21,882 nucleotides of DNA from GCA-003244245 sp036378735. GTDB taxonomy: Bacteria; Actinomycetota; Actinomycetes; Mycobacteriales; Pseudonocardiaceae. The position numbers and the translations under genes are program-made. This document shows positions 14,624 to 21,312 of the stretch, one piece after another (positions within the stretch are counted from its first letter, which is position 1; each line of letters starts with the position of its first letter). Location: contig DASUVX010000061.1 of NCBI GenBank assembly GCA_036378735.1, positions 1 through 21,882 on the forward strand, given 5' to 3'. Under the pieces are notes generated by a model. It saw nothing but the letters and a program-made list of their open reading frames with translations, was not told where the DNA came from and ran no database searches.

Positions 14624-15409
14624 GTGACGCGCAGCATCGGCGAGGTCTTGCCGCGACCACCGAGGGCGGTGGTGCGCCGAGACGGCGGCATCTGGACCCT
14701 CCAGTCGGTGCTGCACCGTAAGGGCTTGGGCCCGGTCGCCGGGGTGGACGAGGCCGGTCGAGGAGCCTGCGCAGGTCCGTTGGTGGTCGCGGCGTGCGTG
14801 CTGCGGCCGGCCGATGCGGATGCGCTGGCCGGGCTCACCGACTCCAAGCTGCTTACCGCGGCGCGCCGGCAGCACTACTACGACCTGATCGTCACCAGGT
14901 CGGTATCCCGCAGCGTCGTCGTCATCCCACCCGCGGAAGTCGACGAGCTGGGCCTGCACGTGGCCAACTTGGAGGGCATGCGGCGCGCAGTAGCCGGTCT
15001 TGGCGTGCACCCCGGTTATGTGCTTACCGACGGGTTCCCGGTGCCCGGGCTGACCGCCCCCAACATGGCGGTGATCGGCGGCGACCGGGCCGCTGCCTGC
15101 GTGTCGGCTGCTTCCGTGCTGGCCAAGGTGACCCGCGACCGCCTCATGGTCGAGCTGCACGCGGTAATGCCCTGGTACGGCTTCGGCGAACACAAGGGCT
15201 ACTGCACGCCAGAGCACAATGCGTCCCTGCTGGCGCATGGCCCCTGTGCCGAACACCGGTTCAGCTACGTCAACGTGGTGCTGGCGGCGCGCGCGCACGG
15301 CCTGACCGTGTCCCCGCGGAGACGCACGAGCCTGCTCCCAGCGGGTGGTCCAGAATGGAGAATTGCCGACTACGCGGCGGCACGAGCGGGAGGAGCCAGC
15401 ACCCGATGA
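14624..15409 (+). CDS. rnhB: Ribonuclease HII
   Basis: RNase HII cuts RNA in RNA-DNA hybrids and nicks at single ribonucleotides in DNA. The catalytic carboxylates are visible as D42-E43 in GVDEAGRGACAGP, D73 in GLTDSK, and the aspartate of YVLTDGF. Other family blocks are NLEGMRRAV, AASVLAKVTRDR and YGFGEHKGYCTPEH. Length is 261 residues, with a 40-residue C-terminal extension lacking homology. GTG 14624 is chosen because AGGAG lies eight bases upstream; GTG 14615 is in frame but overlaps that site. It follows lepB by 15 bases and precedes the DUF2469 gene, the conserved actinobacterial arrangement. A 13-codon ATG frame overlaps its stop (15406-15447), probably not meaningful. Confidence 0.96.
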   Translation: MTRSIGEVLPRPPRAVVRRDGGIWTLQSVLHRKGLGPVAGVDEAGRGACAGPLVVAACVLRPADADALAGLTDSKLLTAARRQHYYDLIVTRSVSRSVVVIPPAEVDELGLHVANLEGMRRAVAGLGVHPGYVLTDGFPVPGLTAPNMAVIGGDRAAACVSAASVLAKVTRDRLMVELHAVMPWYGFGEHKGYCTPEHNASLLAHGPCAEHRFSYVNVVLAARAHGLTVSPRRRTSLLPAGGPEWRIADYAAARAGGASTR

Positions 15410-15469
15410 AGCGACCGACGCAGCACTCGACGGGTAATCCCCGATGACTACCTCCTGGTTGAGTATCCG

Positions 15470-15793
15470 ATGAGCACTGAGGATCTCGAGAAGTACGAGA
15501 CCGAGATGGAGCTGTCGCTCTACAAGGAGTACCGCGACGTCGTCGGTCAGTTCGCCTATGTCGTGGAGACCGAGCGACGCTTCTACCTGGCCAATGCGGT
15601 CGACGTGCAGGCTCGTAACGCCGAGGGTGAGGTGTACTTCGAGGTGCGCATGTCCGATGCCTGGGTCTGGGACATGTACCGGCCGGCCCGGTTCGTCAAA
15701 AACGTGCGGGTGCTCACATTCAAAGACGTCAACATCGAAGAGGTGGATAAACCAGACCTACGGCTGCCCGAGGGCTCCCCGTTCGACGGCTGA
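15470..15793 (+). CDS. DUF2469 family protein
   Basis: A 107-residue acidic protein of unknown function, conserved in actinobacteria next to rnhB (Rv2901c in M. tuberculosis). The sequence MSTEDLEKYETEMELSLYKE followed by RDVVGQFAYVVETERRFYLAN and the tryptophan-rich SDAWVWDMYRPARFVKNV block is typical. No catalytic motif, membrane helix or signal peptide is visible. The ribosome site is weak (GGTTGAG). Its last 36 bases overlap the end of the convergent minus-strand amidohydrolase, which is unusual for a core gene. Confidence 0.93.
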   Translation: MSTEDLEKYETEMELSLYKEYRDVVGQFAYVVETERRFYLANAVDVQARNAEGEVYFEVRMSDAWVWDMYRPARFVKNVRVLTFKDVNIEEVDKPDLRLPEGSPFDG

Positions 15794-16999
15794 TGGACCT
15801 GCCGCCCATCGCCCGCGCACCATGACTGCGGCAGGACGGGCCAGGGTGGCTGTATCGCTCAGCGGATCACCGTCGACGAGGAGCAGATCGGCGTCATAAC
15901 CCGCGCGCAGCCGGCCCTTGCAGCTGCCGAGGCCGCATACCTGCGCCGCGATGGACGTAGCCGACGCCAATGCCTGCGCGGGGCCGACTCCGCTGGCGAC
16001 GAGCCCCGAGATCGCCGCGTGCAGGATGCCGTGTGGTTTCCCGGCAGAGATCCCACCGTCGGTGCCGCAGACGATCCGCGCGCCGGCCCGGTGCATCCGC
16101 GCGATATGACTCCGCGCCGCTTCGGGCGTCAGGCCAAAACGCTGGGTGAAGGCCAATACCGTCGCCGGCGGTCTGACGTCGGTGATTCTGGCCAGGATGG
16201 TCGGGCATACAGCGATCTCGCGCTCGGCGAGATGTTGCAGCAGGCTGTCGTGGATATGCACGCCGGCGGGCGTCACGCAGTTGCAATGCTCGATCCCGTC
16301 GACCCCGGCCCCAACGGCCTGCTCAACGGCGGGCAGCCCGTGCGCGTGGGCGGTGACCGGTAACCCGGCTGCGTGCGCTTCATCGACGAGCAGGCGAAGG
16401 TCGTCGTCGCGGAACTGGCAGGCCATCACATCCGTGCCGGCGGTGAAGACGCCACCGCTCACCATGATCTTGACGACGTCCACCCGCCGCTCGGCCCGTT
16501 CCCGGATGGCGGCGCGCAGTTGCGCCACCCCTTGTGCCTCGCCTCCCATCTGCCAGCAGTGACCGCGGACGCTGGTGATCGGTGGCCCGGACGCCACGAT
16601 GGTCGGGATCGGTTCGTCACCGCTGGCCGCGCGGTCCCGCCGCGCCACCACCGACCAGCGGCGATCACCGAGATCGCGGACCATTGTCACCCCGGCCGCG
16701 AGATGGCGGCGCAACGCCGTATCGATCACCTCGGCGAGTTCGTCGTCGGGGTAGCCGGCAAGCCGACCGAGCGCCCCGTCGCGACTGTCACCACCGAGAT
16801 GGACATGGGTGTCGATCAGCCCGGGCAAGACGGTGGCGTGCGGGAACTCGGCAACCCCGCAGGCCGGTGGCAGCGGCGCGGCGGCGGGCTGCAGGCGAAG
16901 GATCAGTCCTTGGTCGATCACCACCGCGATGCCACCCGGTAACAGGCGCTCCCCGTCGAACGCCTGGCCTGCCTTGATCGCGAACATCCCGCTGTCCAT
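15758..16999 (-). CDS. Metal-dependent amidohydrolase (Xaa-Pro dipeptidase-like)
   Basis: A 413-residue amidohydrolase superfamily enzyme on the minus strand. The metal site is complete: H65 and H67 in GLIDTHVHLGG, a lysine in VVKIMVSGG suited to carboxylation, histidines in TAHAHG and GIEHCNC, and an aspartate in VCGTDGG. The C-terminal GYDADLLLVDGDPL is the family beta-sandwich end. Relatives split dipeptides with C-terminal proline or cyclic amides; the substrate is not visible. Start ATG 16999 gives MDSGMFAIKAG; an ATG four codons later is equally possible. It is not a recent copy of the amidohydrolase at 8698-9873: the motifs differ in detail (THVH against AHCH). It sits between DUF2469 and yraN, where relatives carry other genes, so it is likely acquired or relocated. 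Its 3' end overlaps DUF2469. Confidence 0.88.
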   Translation of the reverse strand: MDSGMFAIKAGQAFDGERLLPGGIAVVIDQGLILRLQPAAAPLPPACGVAEFPHATVLPGLIDTHVHLGGDSRDGALGRLAGYPDDELAEVIDTALRRHLAAGVTMVRDLGDRRWSVVARRDRAASGDEPIPTIVASGPPITSVRGHCWQMGGEAQGVAQLRAAIRERAERRVDVVKIMVSGGVFTAGTDVMACQFRDDDLRLLVDEAHAAGLPVTAHAHGLPAVEQAVGAGVDGIEHCNCVTPAGVHIHDSLLQHLAEREIAVCPTILARITDVRPPATVLAFTQRFGLTPEAARSHIARMHRAGARIVCGTDGGISAGKPHGILHAAISGLVASGVGPAQALASATSIAAQVCGLGSCKGRLRAGYDADLLLVDGDPLSDTATLARPAAVMVRGRWAAGPSAVERGALGQP

Positions 17000-17044
17000 C
17001 CCTTCAGCGCAGCAGCACCGGCAGCGTGGGCAGGCCGTTTCATC

Positions 17045-17072
17045 AGCACGCCCGGCCGCCGGGCCGGGTGCT
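17045..17072. other. GC-rich hairpin upstream of the minus-strand amidohydrolase
   Basis: AGCA-CG-CCCGGC (17045-17056) pairs with GCCGGG-TGCT (17063-17072), ten base pairs with a two-base bulge and a six-base loop. It lies 45 bases before the minus-strand start codon and could be a leader structure or the scar of a terminator. Confidence 0.4.
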
Positions 17073-17196
17073 CGGCGGGAACCGACAACCGCGGCAACAC
17101 GGTGGTGAACTGCCTGTCACGGCGTGGAAACGATGCACGGTCACCATCAACCCACCATCAACAGGCGACGGGGCGGCCCGCGGACGGAGGTCGACC

Positions 17197-17396
17197 ATGA
17201 GTGGGTCATCAACGAGTGAATCTGAGACCATCTCCGCGCAGCGACCCTGTGCGTGCCGCACCGAGTCATTCCGATTCTGCCCTTGCTATTCGACGCGTAC
17301 CTGGCAGCGTGGCGATCCGACAACGGACTTGCCGGCGGCGCCCGTCTGGCGGCCATCGCAGCACAAGAACGTGAGCGACGCCGCATGATTTCGTGA
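17197..17396 (+). pseudogene. Small unknown gene, probably frameshifted
   Basis: ATG 17197 has an excellent GGAGG six bases upstream and opens a 63-codon frame (MSGSSTSESETISAQ...). After about 20 codons that frame turns cysteine- and threonine-rich and loses protein character. The neighbouring frame instead reads a plausible helical C terminus (VIPILPLLFDAYLAAW, then GGARLAAIAAQERERRR) to a TGA at 17394-17396. The simplest reading is one small gene broken by an indel near 17250-17270. I do not recognise the family. A 47-codon gene from GTG 17253 in the second frame is the alternative. Confidence 0.35.
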
Positions 17397-17472
17397 ACAC
17401 TGTTGTCGCCGCGTCTAGCGACCTCCAGGCGCCTTGAGTCGCGGATCTTGCTGTCGACGTGCCGCGACCTCG

Positions 17473-17478
17473 TAGGGT
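17473..17478 (+). promoter_or_regulatory. Candidate -10 for the kinase remnant
   Basis: TAGGGT ends seven bases before GTG 17486, the spacing expected for a leaderless transcript. It is preserved although the gene behind it is only a remnant. Confidence 0.4.
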
Positions 17479-17485
17479 CGATACT

Positions 17486-17651
17486 GTGCCTCGGCTGGTG
17501 CTCATCAATTGTGCGCCCGGCAGCGCTCCGCGACAGCTATCGTCGGCTCCTCGCCGTCCTCGCGGCGAGGCCCGGCACCCGCACCGTGGTTACCGTCGAG
17601 GGGGAGGTCGACCAGGCCTACGCCGATCTCCTCACCCGACTGTCGACCTGA
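17486..17651 (+). pseudogene. Remnant of a P-loop kinase/AAA ATPase gene, internal part deleted
   Basis: GTG 17486 opens with VPRLVLINCAPGS, the beginning of a P-loop protein of the zeta-toxin/chloramphenicol-phosphotransferase-like kinase type (expected INGxPGSGKST), but the lysine and the rest of the loop are missing. Within about 20 bases the coding signal moves to another frame, ending ALRDSYRRLLAVLAARPGTR, then VVTVEGEVDQAYADLLTRL and a TGA at 17649-17651, which looks like the C terminus of the same kind of protein. So the two ends of a gene of probably 500-600 bases have been joined by an internal deletion that also removed the active site. The product cannot bind ATP. Recognition of the family is by general resemblance; the deletion reading is fairly strong. 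Confidence 0.55.
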
Positions 17652-17678
17652 GCGCCGACATGGGAACAAGACTGCTGT

Positions 17679-17999
17679 TGCGTCCACAGCGGTGATTGAG
17701 CCTTGGTCGAACCGCAGGCCCGGGTACGCCCGCCGGGCCAAGGCAACCATCGCTGACGACAGGTCGACACCGAAAGCGCTCAACCCGAGAGGACGCAGGT
17801 GTGCCGTCACCCGGCCGGATCCGCAACCAAGATCGCCCACTGACCCGGCGCCGTCTGGGTGTACGAGTTCGGCAAACGCCCCCAGCAGGGCACGGTCTAA
17901 GGGCTTGGCCGCGAGATCGTTGCTGACCTACTCCGAATAATCGGCGGCGACGGCGTCGTAGCCCGCCCGAGTGGCGCGAACATAGGACGGTTCGATCAC
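17679..17999 (-). pseudogene. SAM-dependent methyltransferase remnant with in-frame stop
   Basis: From GTG 17999 on the minus strand the frame reads VIEPSYVRATRAGYDAVAADYSE, the usual N terminus of a small actinobacterial class I methyltransferase. It then meets TAG at 17928-17930. The same frame continues without shift as NDLAAKPLDRALLGAFAELV, GDLGCGSGRVTAHL (SAM-binding motif I), FGVDLSSAMVALARRAYP and RFDQGSITAVDA. Family similarity stops near 17679, just before the convergent kinase remnant, so about half of the enzyme (the post-motif-II region) is missing. The gene is inactivated twice, by nonsense and by 3' deletion. The deletion edge lies within 30 bases of the kinase remnant's end. 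Confidence 0.7.
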
Positions 18000-18090
18000 A
18001 CCGAGGCGCCGTATCGCCCGAGCGCATGCTGTGGGAGCGCGGCGCACCCGGCGAGACACCGCGACTCGGCCGCCAGGCTGTTGATTCGCG

Positions 18091-18312
18091 TCATGCGTTG
18101 CCCACCGGTCCACCTGGCCCTGGGTCTGGCCGGGGTGGCCGAGGAGGCTGGGTGGCAGCGACGGCGCCTTCGCGAATAGCCGCGGCGAGCGCAAGCGTCG
18201 CGAAGACCTGCGCCATCGCGATCTCACTGCGCTCGCCCTCGGTTATCCGGGCGGACGTGTCCGCACGAGATAGGGCATCCAGTGTTTCCGTGACGAACAG
18301 CTCATAGCTCAC
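18091..18312 (-). CDS. Small unknown protein
   Basis: A 73-residue frame on the minus strand from GTG 18312. The first 50 residues (YELFVTETLDALSRADTSAR, ITEGERSEIAMAQVFATLALAAAI) look like a genuine helical domain with strong alanine/leucine periodicity and high GC at third codon positions. The tail is proline- and glycine-rich (PPRPPRPDPGPGGP). I do not recognise a family, and there is no membrane segment or catalytic motif. The GTG overlaps a TGA from an upstream open frame (GTGA), which may be chance. It reads in the same direction as the methyltransferase remnant 92 bases downstream. It seems intact, unlike its neighbours. Confidence 0.5.
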   Translation of the reverse strand: MSYELFVTETLDALSRADTSARITEGERSEIAMAQVFATLALAAAIREGAVAATQPPRPPRPDPGPGGPVGNA

Positions 18313-18528
18313 GGCTGGCTATCGGCCCGCGCGTCCAGTTGGTTACTGCTCGCGTTGATGTCGTTACTAACTGTGAGCTCGGGGCCTAGAAGCGCGGGCG
18401 TCGCTGGCGTTGCGCAACGCGCTTGGAGTTGTGCGAGCCGGCCGCCGCGTTGCGCGCCAAACGTGGCCCGGTGTGTGCTACCACACCGCCCTGACAGTTC
18501 CACAAACTCCTTGTGTCGCCCGCGCCAG

Positions 18529-18556
18529 TTATCCACACCAGACCCCCTTATCCACA
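18529..18556 (+). promoter_or_regulatory. Two perfect DnaA boxes upstream of yraN
   Basis: TTATCCACA occurs at 18529-18537 and again at 18548-18556, 19 bp apart and in the same orientation. Both match the strong DnaA-box consensus at all nine positions. They lie 83-110 bases before the yraN start. The 326-base stretch 18313-18638 contains no other feature I can support. They could place yraN-comM under DnaA control or act as a titration site. Confidence 0.65.
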
Positions 18557-18638
18557 GCTTCGCCTGCACCTAGTCGACCGCGACGCTGTGGCGCGGCAGC
18601 CTCATGACCGCCAGATCACAAGTGACTGGGAGGTCGAG

Positions 18639-19019
18639 ATGGAAGCGGCGGCGCAGGCTGCGGATCGGCGCACCGAGGAGCTGGGCAAGCGAGGCGAGGA
18701 CGTGGCGGCGGAGTACTTGGCCGGCATGGGGCTCGTGGTGCTCTCGCGCAACTGGCGTTGCCGGGGTGGCGAAGTCGATGTGGTGGCGACGGATGGGCAA
18801 CGTTTGATCGTTTGTGAAGTCAAGACCCGGTCGGGCACTGGCTACGGGGAACCGGCGGAGGGTGTGACACCGGCCAAGGCAGCTCGCATCAGGCGAGTGG
18901 CGGCGGCATGGTTGCGAACACATCGGGTGGGATGGTGCGAAATCCGCTTCGACGTACTGGCGGTGTTATGCCCGCCCGACGGGCCGGTCACCGTGGAGCA
19001 CCTGCAGGGTGCGTTCTGA
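18639..19019 (+). CDS. yraN: YraN family (UPF0102) nuclease-fold protein
   Basis: A 126-residue protein of the UPF0102/YraN family, which has the Holliday-junction-resolvase-like restriction-endonuclease fold. The putative active site is intact: E20 in GKRGEDVAAEYL, E45 and D47 in RGGEVDVVA, and E60-x-K62 in CEVKTR. The biochemical role is not settled; the family travels with comM and dprA, pointing to handling of incoming or recombining DNA. ATG 18639 is preferred because GGGAGG ends five bases before it; the frame is open upstream without homology. Its stop overlaps the comM start (TGATG), so the two are translationally coupled. It lies downstream of two DnaA boxes. Confidence 0.93.
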   Translation: MEAAAQAADRRTEELGKRGEDVAAEYLAGMGLVVLSRNWRCRGGEVDVVATDGQRLIVCEVKTRSGTGYGEPAEGVTPAKAARIRRVAAAWLRTHRVGWCEIRFDVLAVLCPPDGPVTVEHLQGAF

Positions 19020-19282
19020 TGTCGTTAGCCAGCGCCTGGGCGGTCGCGCTACATGGGGTGGACGGCGTCTTGGTGGAGATTGAAGCCCACATCGGTCCTG
19101 GCTTACCAGGCTTGCAGATGGTGGGCCTGCCCGATACCGCCCTGTCCGAAGCGCGGGACCGGGTGCGGGCCGCAGTGCTCAACTCGGGTCGGCGATGGCC
19201 GCCGCGCCGGATGACCCTCGCACTGTCGCCGGCCACCTTGCCGAAGGCCGGCAGCAGCTACGACGTAGCGAATGTAATGTGA
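19019..19282 (+). pseudogene. comM: 5' fragment of comM (Mg-chelatase-like AAA ATPase), cut by an insertion
   Basis: ComM/YifB is a hexameric helicase that drives branch migration during natural transformation; intact proteins are about 500 residues. Here only about 85 residues of its N-terminal domain remain: SLASAWAVALHGVDGVLVEIE, HIGPGLPGLQMVGLPDTALSEARDRVRAAV and LALSPATLPKAGSSYDVA. Immediately after SSYDVA, where relatives continue with D-L-A-like residues and the ATPase domain, the frame reads three unrelated codons and stops at 19280-19282. The integrase gene begins 12 bases later. The ATPase and chelatase-like domains are absent from the window, presumably beyond the far end of the inserted element. 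The start overlaps the yraN stop. Confidence 0.9.
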
Positions 19283-19294
19283 GACACTTCTAGT
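19250..19294 (+). other. Probable left attachment site (attL) inside comM
   Basis: Similarity to comM ends at about 19268-19272 (TACGACGTAGCG) and element sequence follows (AATGTAATGTGAGAC at 19271-19285). The integrase gene begins at 19295. Serine-integrase att sites are usually about 40-60 bp around a two-base crossover. The exact core cannot be placed without the right junction; GT in TACGACGTAGC is one candidate only. Confidence 0.6.
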
Positions 19295-20686
19295 GTGCCT
19301 ACAGCCGCGGCCATCTACTGCCGCATCAGCAAAGACCGGGAAGGCGCCGGCCTCGGCGTCGACCGGCAACGCAACGACTGCCAGGACCTCGCCACAAGGC
19401 TCGGCTGGACCGTCACCAAGGTTTACAGAGACAACGACATCAGCGCCTACTCAGGCAAGCCCAGACCCGGCTACCGGGCCCTCCTGGACGATCTGCGCGC
19501 CGGACGGGTCAACGCCGTACTCGCGTGGCACAACGACCGCCTCCACCGCAGCAGCGTCGAACTGGAGGAGTACATCGAGGTGTCCGGCAACGCGCCGACA
19601 CACTTCGTGAAAGCCGGCCCCCTCGACCTGTCCACCGCGTCAGGACGAATGACCGCACGGATCACCGGCGCGGTAGCGCGCCACGAGGTGGAGCACATGA
19701 TCGAGCGCCAGAAAGCCGCGAAGCTACAAGCCGCCCAGGATGGCCGCTTCCGCGGTGGCCGCCGCGCGTTCGGATTCGAGAAAGACGGAGTCACCGTGCG
19801 CCCTGGGGAAGCCGCCGCGGTGCTCGACGCCACCCGGCGGGTCCTGCACGGGGAGTCGCTCGGGTCCATAGCCCGGGGATGGAATGAGGCGGGTCTCACG
19901 ACGTCCACCGGCACGCAGTGGACGTCCATCAGTGTCCACAAGCTGCTGATCCGGGCCCGCAATGCTGGCCTGATCGAACACGGCGGCCAGGAAATCGCTA
20001 AAGCGGTGTGGCCGGCCATCGTCCCCGAGGACACCTGGCGGGCAGTGCGCGCACTGCTGACCGCCCCCGGTCGGCGCCGGCCCCGCAGCAACGACGCGCG
20101 CTGGCTCGGCTCGGGCCTGTTTTTGTGCGGGAAGTGCAACGACGGCACCACGATGCGCTCCGCGAGCGTCGTTGGCAGCAACCGCAGCCTGCGTCGGGCT
20201 ACCTACCGGTGTAAGGCTGGTCCTCACTTGGGGCGGGTCGCGGAACCGGTCGATGCGCTGGTCACCGCGATCGTGTTGGAGCGGCTGTCCCGCCCGGATG
20301 CGCGGCTGCTGCTGACCGCTGCACCCGGTGTGGACACAGCGGCGCTGTCAGCAGAAGCGGAGGCGCTGCGCGTCCGCAACTCCGGGCTGGTGTCCATGTT
20401 CGGCGACGGGATCATCACGCGGGGCGAGCTGGAGGCCGAACGGGCACGTATTCAGGTCAAGCTCGCGCAGATCGCCGACACGATGGCCGCCGCGGCGGCC
20501 GGTTCACCGCTGGCCGGGTTCGCTGACGCCGAGGATGTTCGCGCTGCGTGGGATTCGGCGTCGGTGTCACGGCGAAAGGCTGTGATCGACACGCTGATGG
20601 TAGTGACGTTGCTGCCGGCGGCTCGGGGTCGTCGCCCTGGGGGGCATTACTTTGACCCGGACTCGCTACGCATCGACTGGCGCTAG
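19295..20686 (+). CDS. int: Large serine recombinase (integrase)
   Basis: A 463-residue site-specific integrase of the large serine recombinase family, which joins attP to attB without host topology requirements. The N-terminal catalytic domain (about 5-150) has AIYCRISKDREG with the nucleophile S12, then LGVDRQRNDC, ISAYSGKPRPGY and the arginine-rich NDRLHRS helix. A recombinase domain follows (about 165-265, RGGRRAFGFEKDG to HKLLIRARNAGLI). The zinc ribbon uses C278/C281 (CGKC) and C306 with H311 or a nearby ligand. A coiled-coil segment (about 345-410) controls directionality. The ending YFDPDSLRIDWR resembles the end of the mycobacterial phiRv1 integrase, also about 470 residues. All catalytic residues look present, so it may be active. 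GTG 19295 starts 12 bases after the comM fragment stop and lacks a clear Shine-Dalgarno sequence, so translation may depend on coupling or a leaderless transcript. Confidence 0.93.
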   Translation: MPTAAAIYCRISKDREGAGLGVDRQRNDCQDLATRLGWTVTKVYRDNDISAYSGKPRPGYRALLDDLRAGRVNAVLAWHNDRLHRSSVELEEYIEVSGNAPTHFVKAGPLDLSTASGRMTARITGAVARHEVEHMIERQKAAKLQAAQDGRFRGGRRAFGFEKDGVTVRPGEAAAVLDATRRVLHGESLGSIARGWNEAGLTTSTGTQWTSISVHKLLIRARNAGLIEHGGQEIAKAVWPAIVPEDTWRAVRALLTAPGRRRPRSNDARWLGSGLFLCGKCNDGTTMRSASVVGSNRSLRRATYRCKAGPHLGRVAEPVDALVTAIVLERLSRPDARLLLTAAPGVDTAALSAEAEALRVRNSGLVSMFGDGIITRGELEAERARIQVKLAQIADTMAAAAAGSPLAGFADAEDVRAAWDSASVSRRKAVIDTLMVVTLLPAARGRRPGGHYFDPDSLRIDWR

Positions 20687-20687
20687 A

Positions 20688-20711
20688 AATGTAACGTCAC
20701 ATTGTCACATT
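20688..20711 (+). repeat. Near-perfect palindrome plus tandem 8-mer after the integrase
   Basis: AATGTAACGTCACATT (20688-20703) is a 16-bp palindrome with one mismatched pair. Its right half GTCACATT is repeated at once (20704-20711). It begins two bases after the integrase stop. The complementary motif AATGTGA also lies just before the integrase gene (19276-19282) in opposite orientation, so both ends of int carry it. A regulator operator or integrase arm site are possible. Confidence 0.6.
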
Positions 20712-20758
20712 CTTTCTTGGGAGCTCCCTGGGAATCGGGCGCAATCGCGTTTCAAAGC

Positions 20759-20786
20759 TTGCGGGCAGCAACGTACATAGTAAGCT
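20759..20786 (+). promoter_or_regulatory. Promoter candidate downstream of the integrase
   Basis: TTGCGG (20759-20764) and TAAGCT (20781-20786) are 16 bp apart in an AT-rich stretch, 80 bases before the first cargo gene. A GGGAGCTCCC palindrome (20719-20728) lies just upstream. Confidence 0.4.
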
Positions 20787-20865
20787 AGCGGCACAACATA
20801 AAAACTCAACCCGCTCCACGGGGACGGTGTGACGGGCACCGCGCAATTCCTCGGACGACACGAAG

Positions 20866-21159
20866 GTGGGGAACGATGACAGAAAGGCCCGTCCGTGCTT
20901 GTCCGTGTCCGTCAGTCCCCAGCAGCGACGCGAGAACAGCGCCCGCGGTGGTCGCACCCGAGCCGCGAGACTCACCCCCGAGCAGCGCAAACAATCGTCG
21001 CGTCACGCTCTTCTGAGCGCGTATGTCAATCAGATAGTCGACCGTGCCGCGGAACTCAGTGCTGAACAACGGGCCCGACTGCAGGCCATTCTTGCGCCGA
21101 CCGCGCAATGCGATGCGACCGTCTCCCCGCCCTCCCCAAAGGAGGCGACGGGCCGATGA
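20866..21159 (+). CDS. Small element-borne protein of unknown function
   Basis: A 97-residue basic, arginine/glutamine-rich protein. The central SPQQRRENSARGGRTRAARL followed by TPEQRKQSSRHALLSAYVNQ and AAELSAEQRARLQAIL resembles short helical proteins common next to integrases in actinobacterial elements; their function is unknown. The start is doubtful. GTG 20866 keeps the frame but has a poor ribosome site. ATG 20876 has GGTGGGG at the right distance but is in another frame, ending after 46 codons. An indel near 20895-20905, in the repeated GTCCGTG stretch, would join the good start to the good body, so the gene may be frameshifted. Confidence 0.5.
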   Translation: MGNDDRKARPCLSVSVSPQQRRENSARGGRTRAARLTPEQRKQSSRHALLSAYVNQIVDRAAELSAEQRARLQAILAPTAQCDATVSPPSPKEATGR

Positions 21160-21312
21160 CGACAAGAACAACGGCGGCCTCTCTGGCCCGAGGAACCACC
21201 GCAACAACCAGCTCCGTGCTAGAAGCAAGTCCCATTGAGGATACCGCACCTGGACGACACTCAGAACCCATTACCGCAGGTAGCGGGACTGTACAGGCTG
21301 TAATGCCGCCTC

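Noticed and set aside
18309..18569. An 86-codon minus-strand frame ending at the start of the small unknown gene
   Set aside because: It covers the DnaA boxes, has mixed low-complexity sequence and no ribosome site; only its last 25 codons look protein-like, which is not enough.
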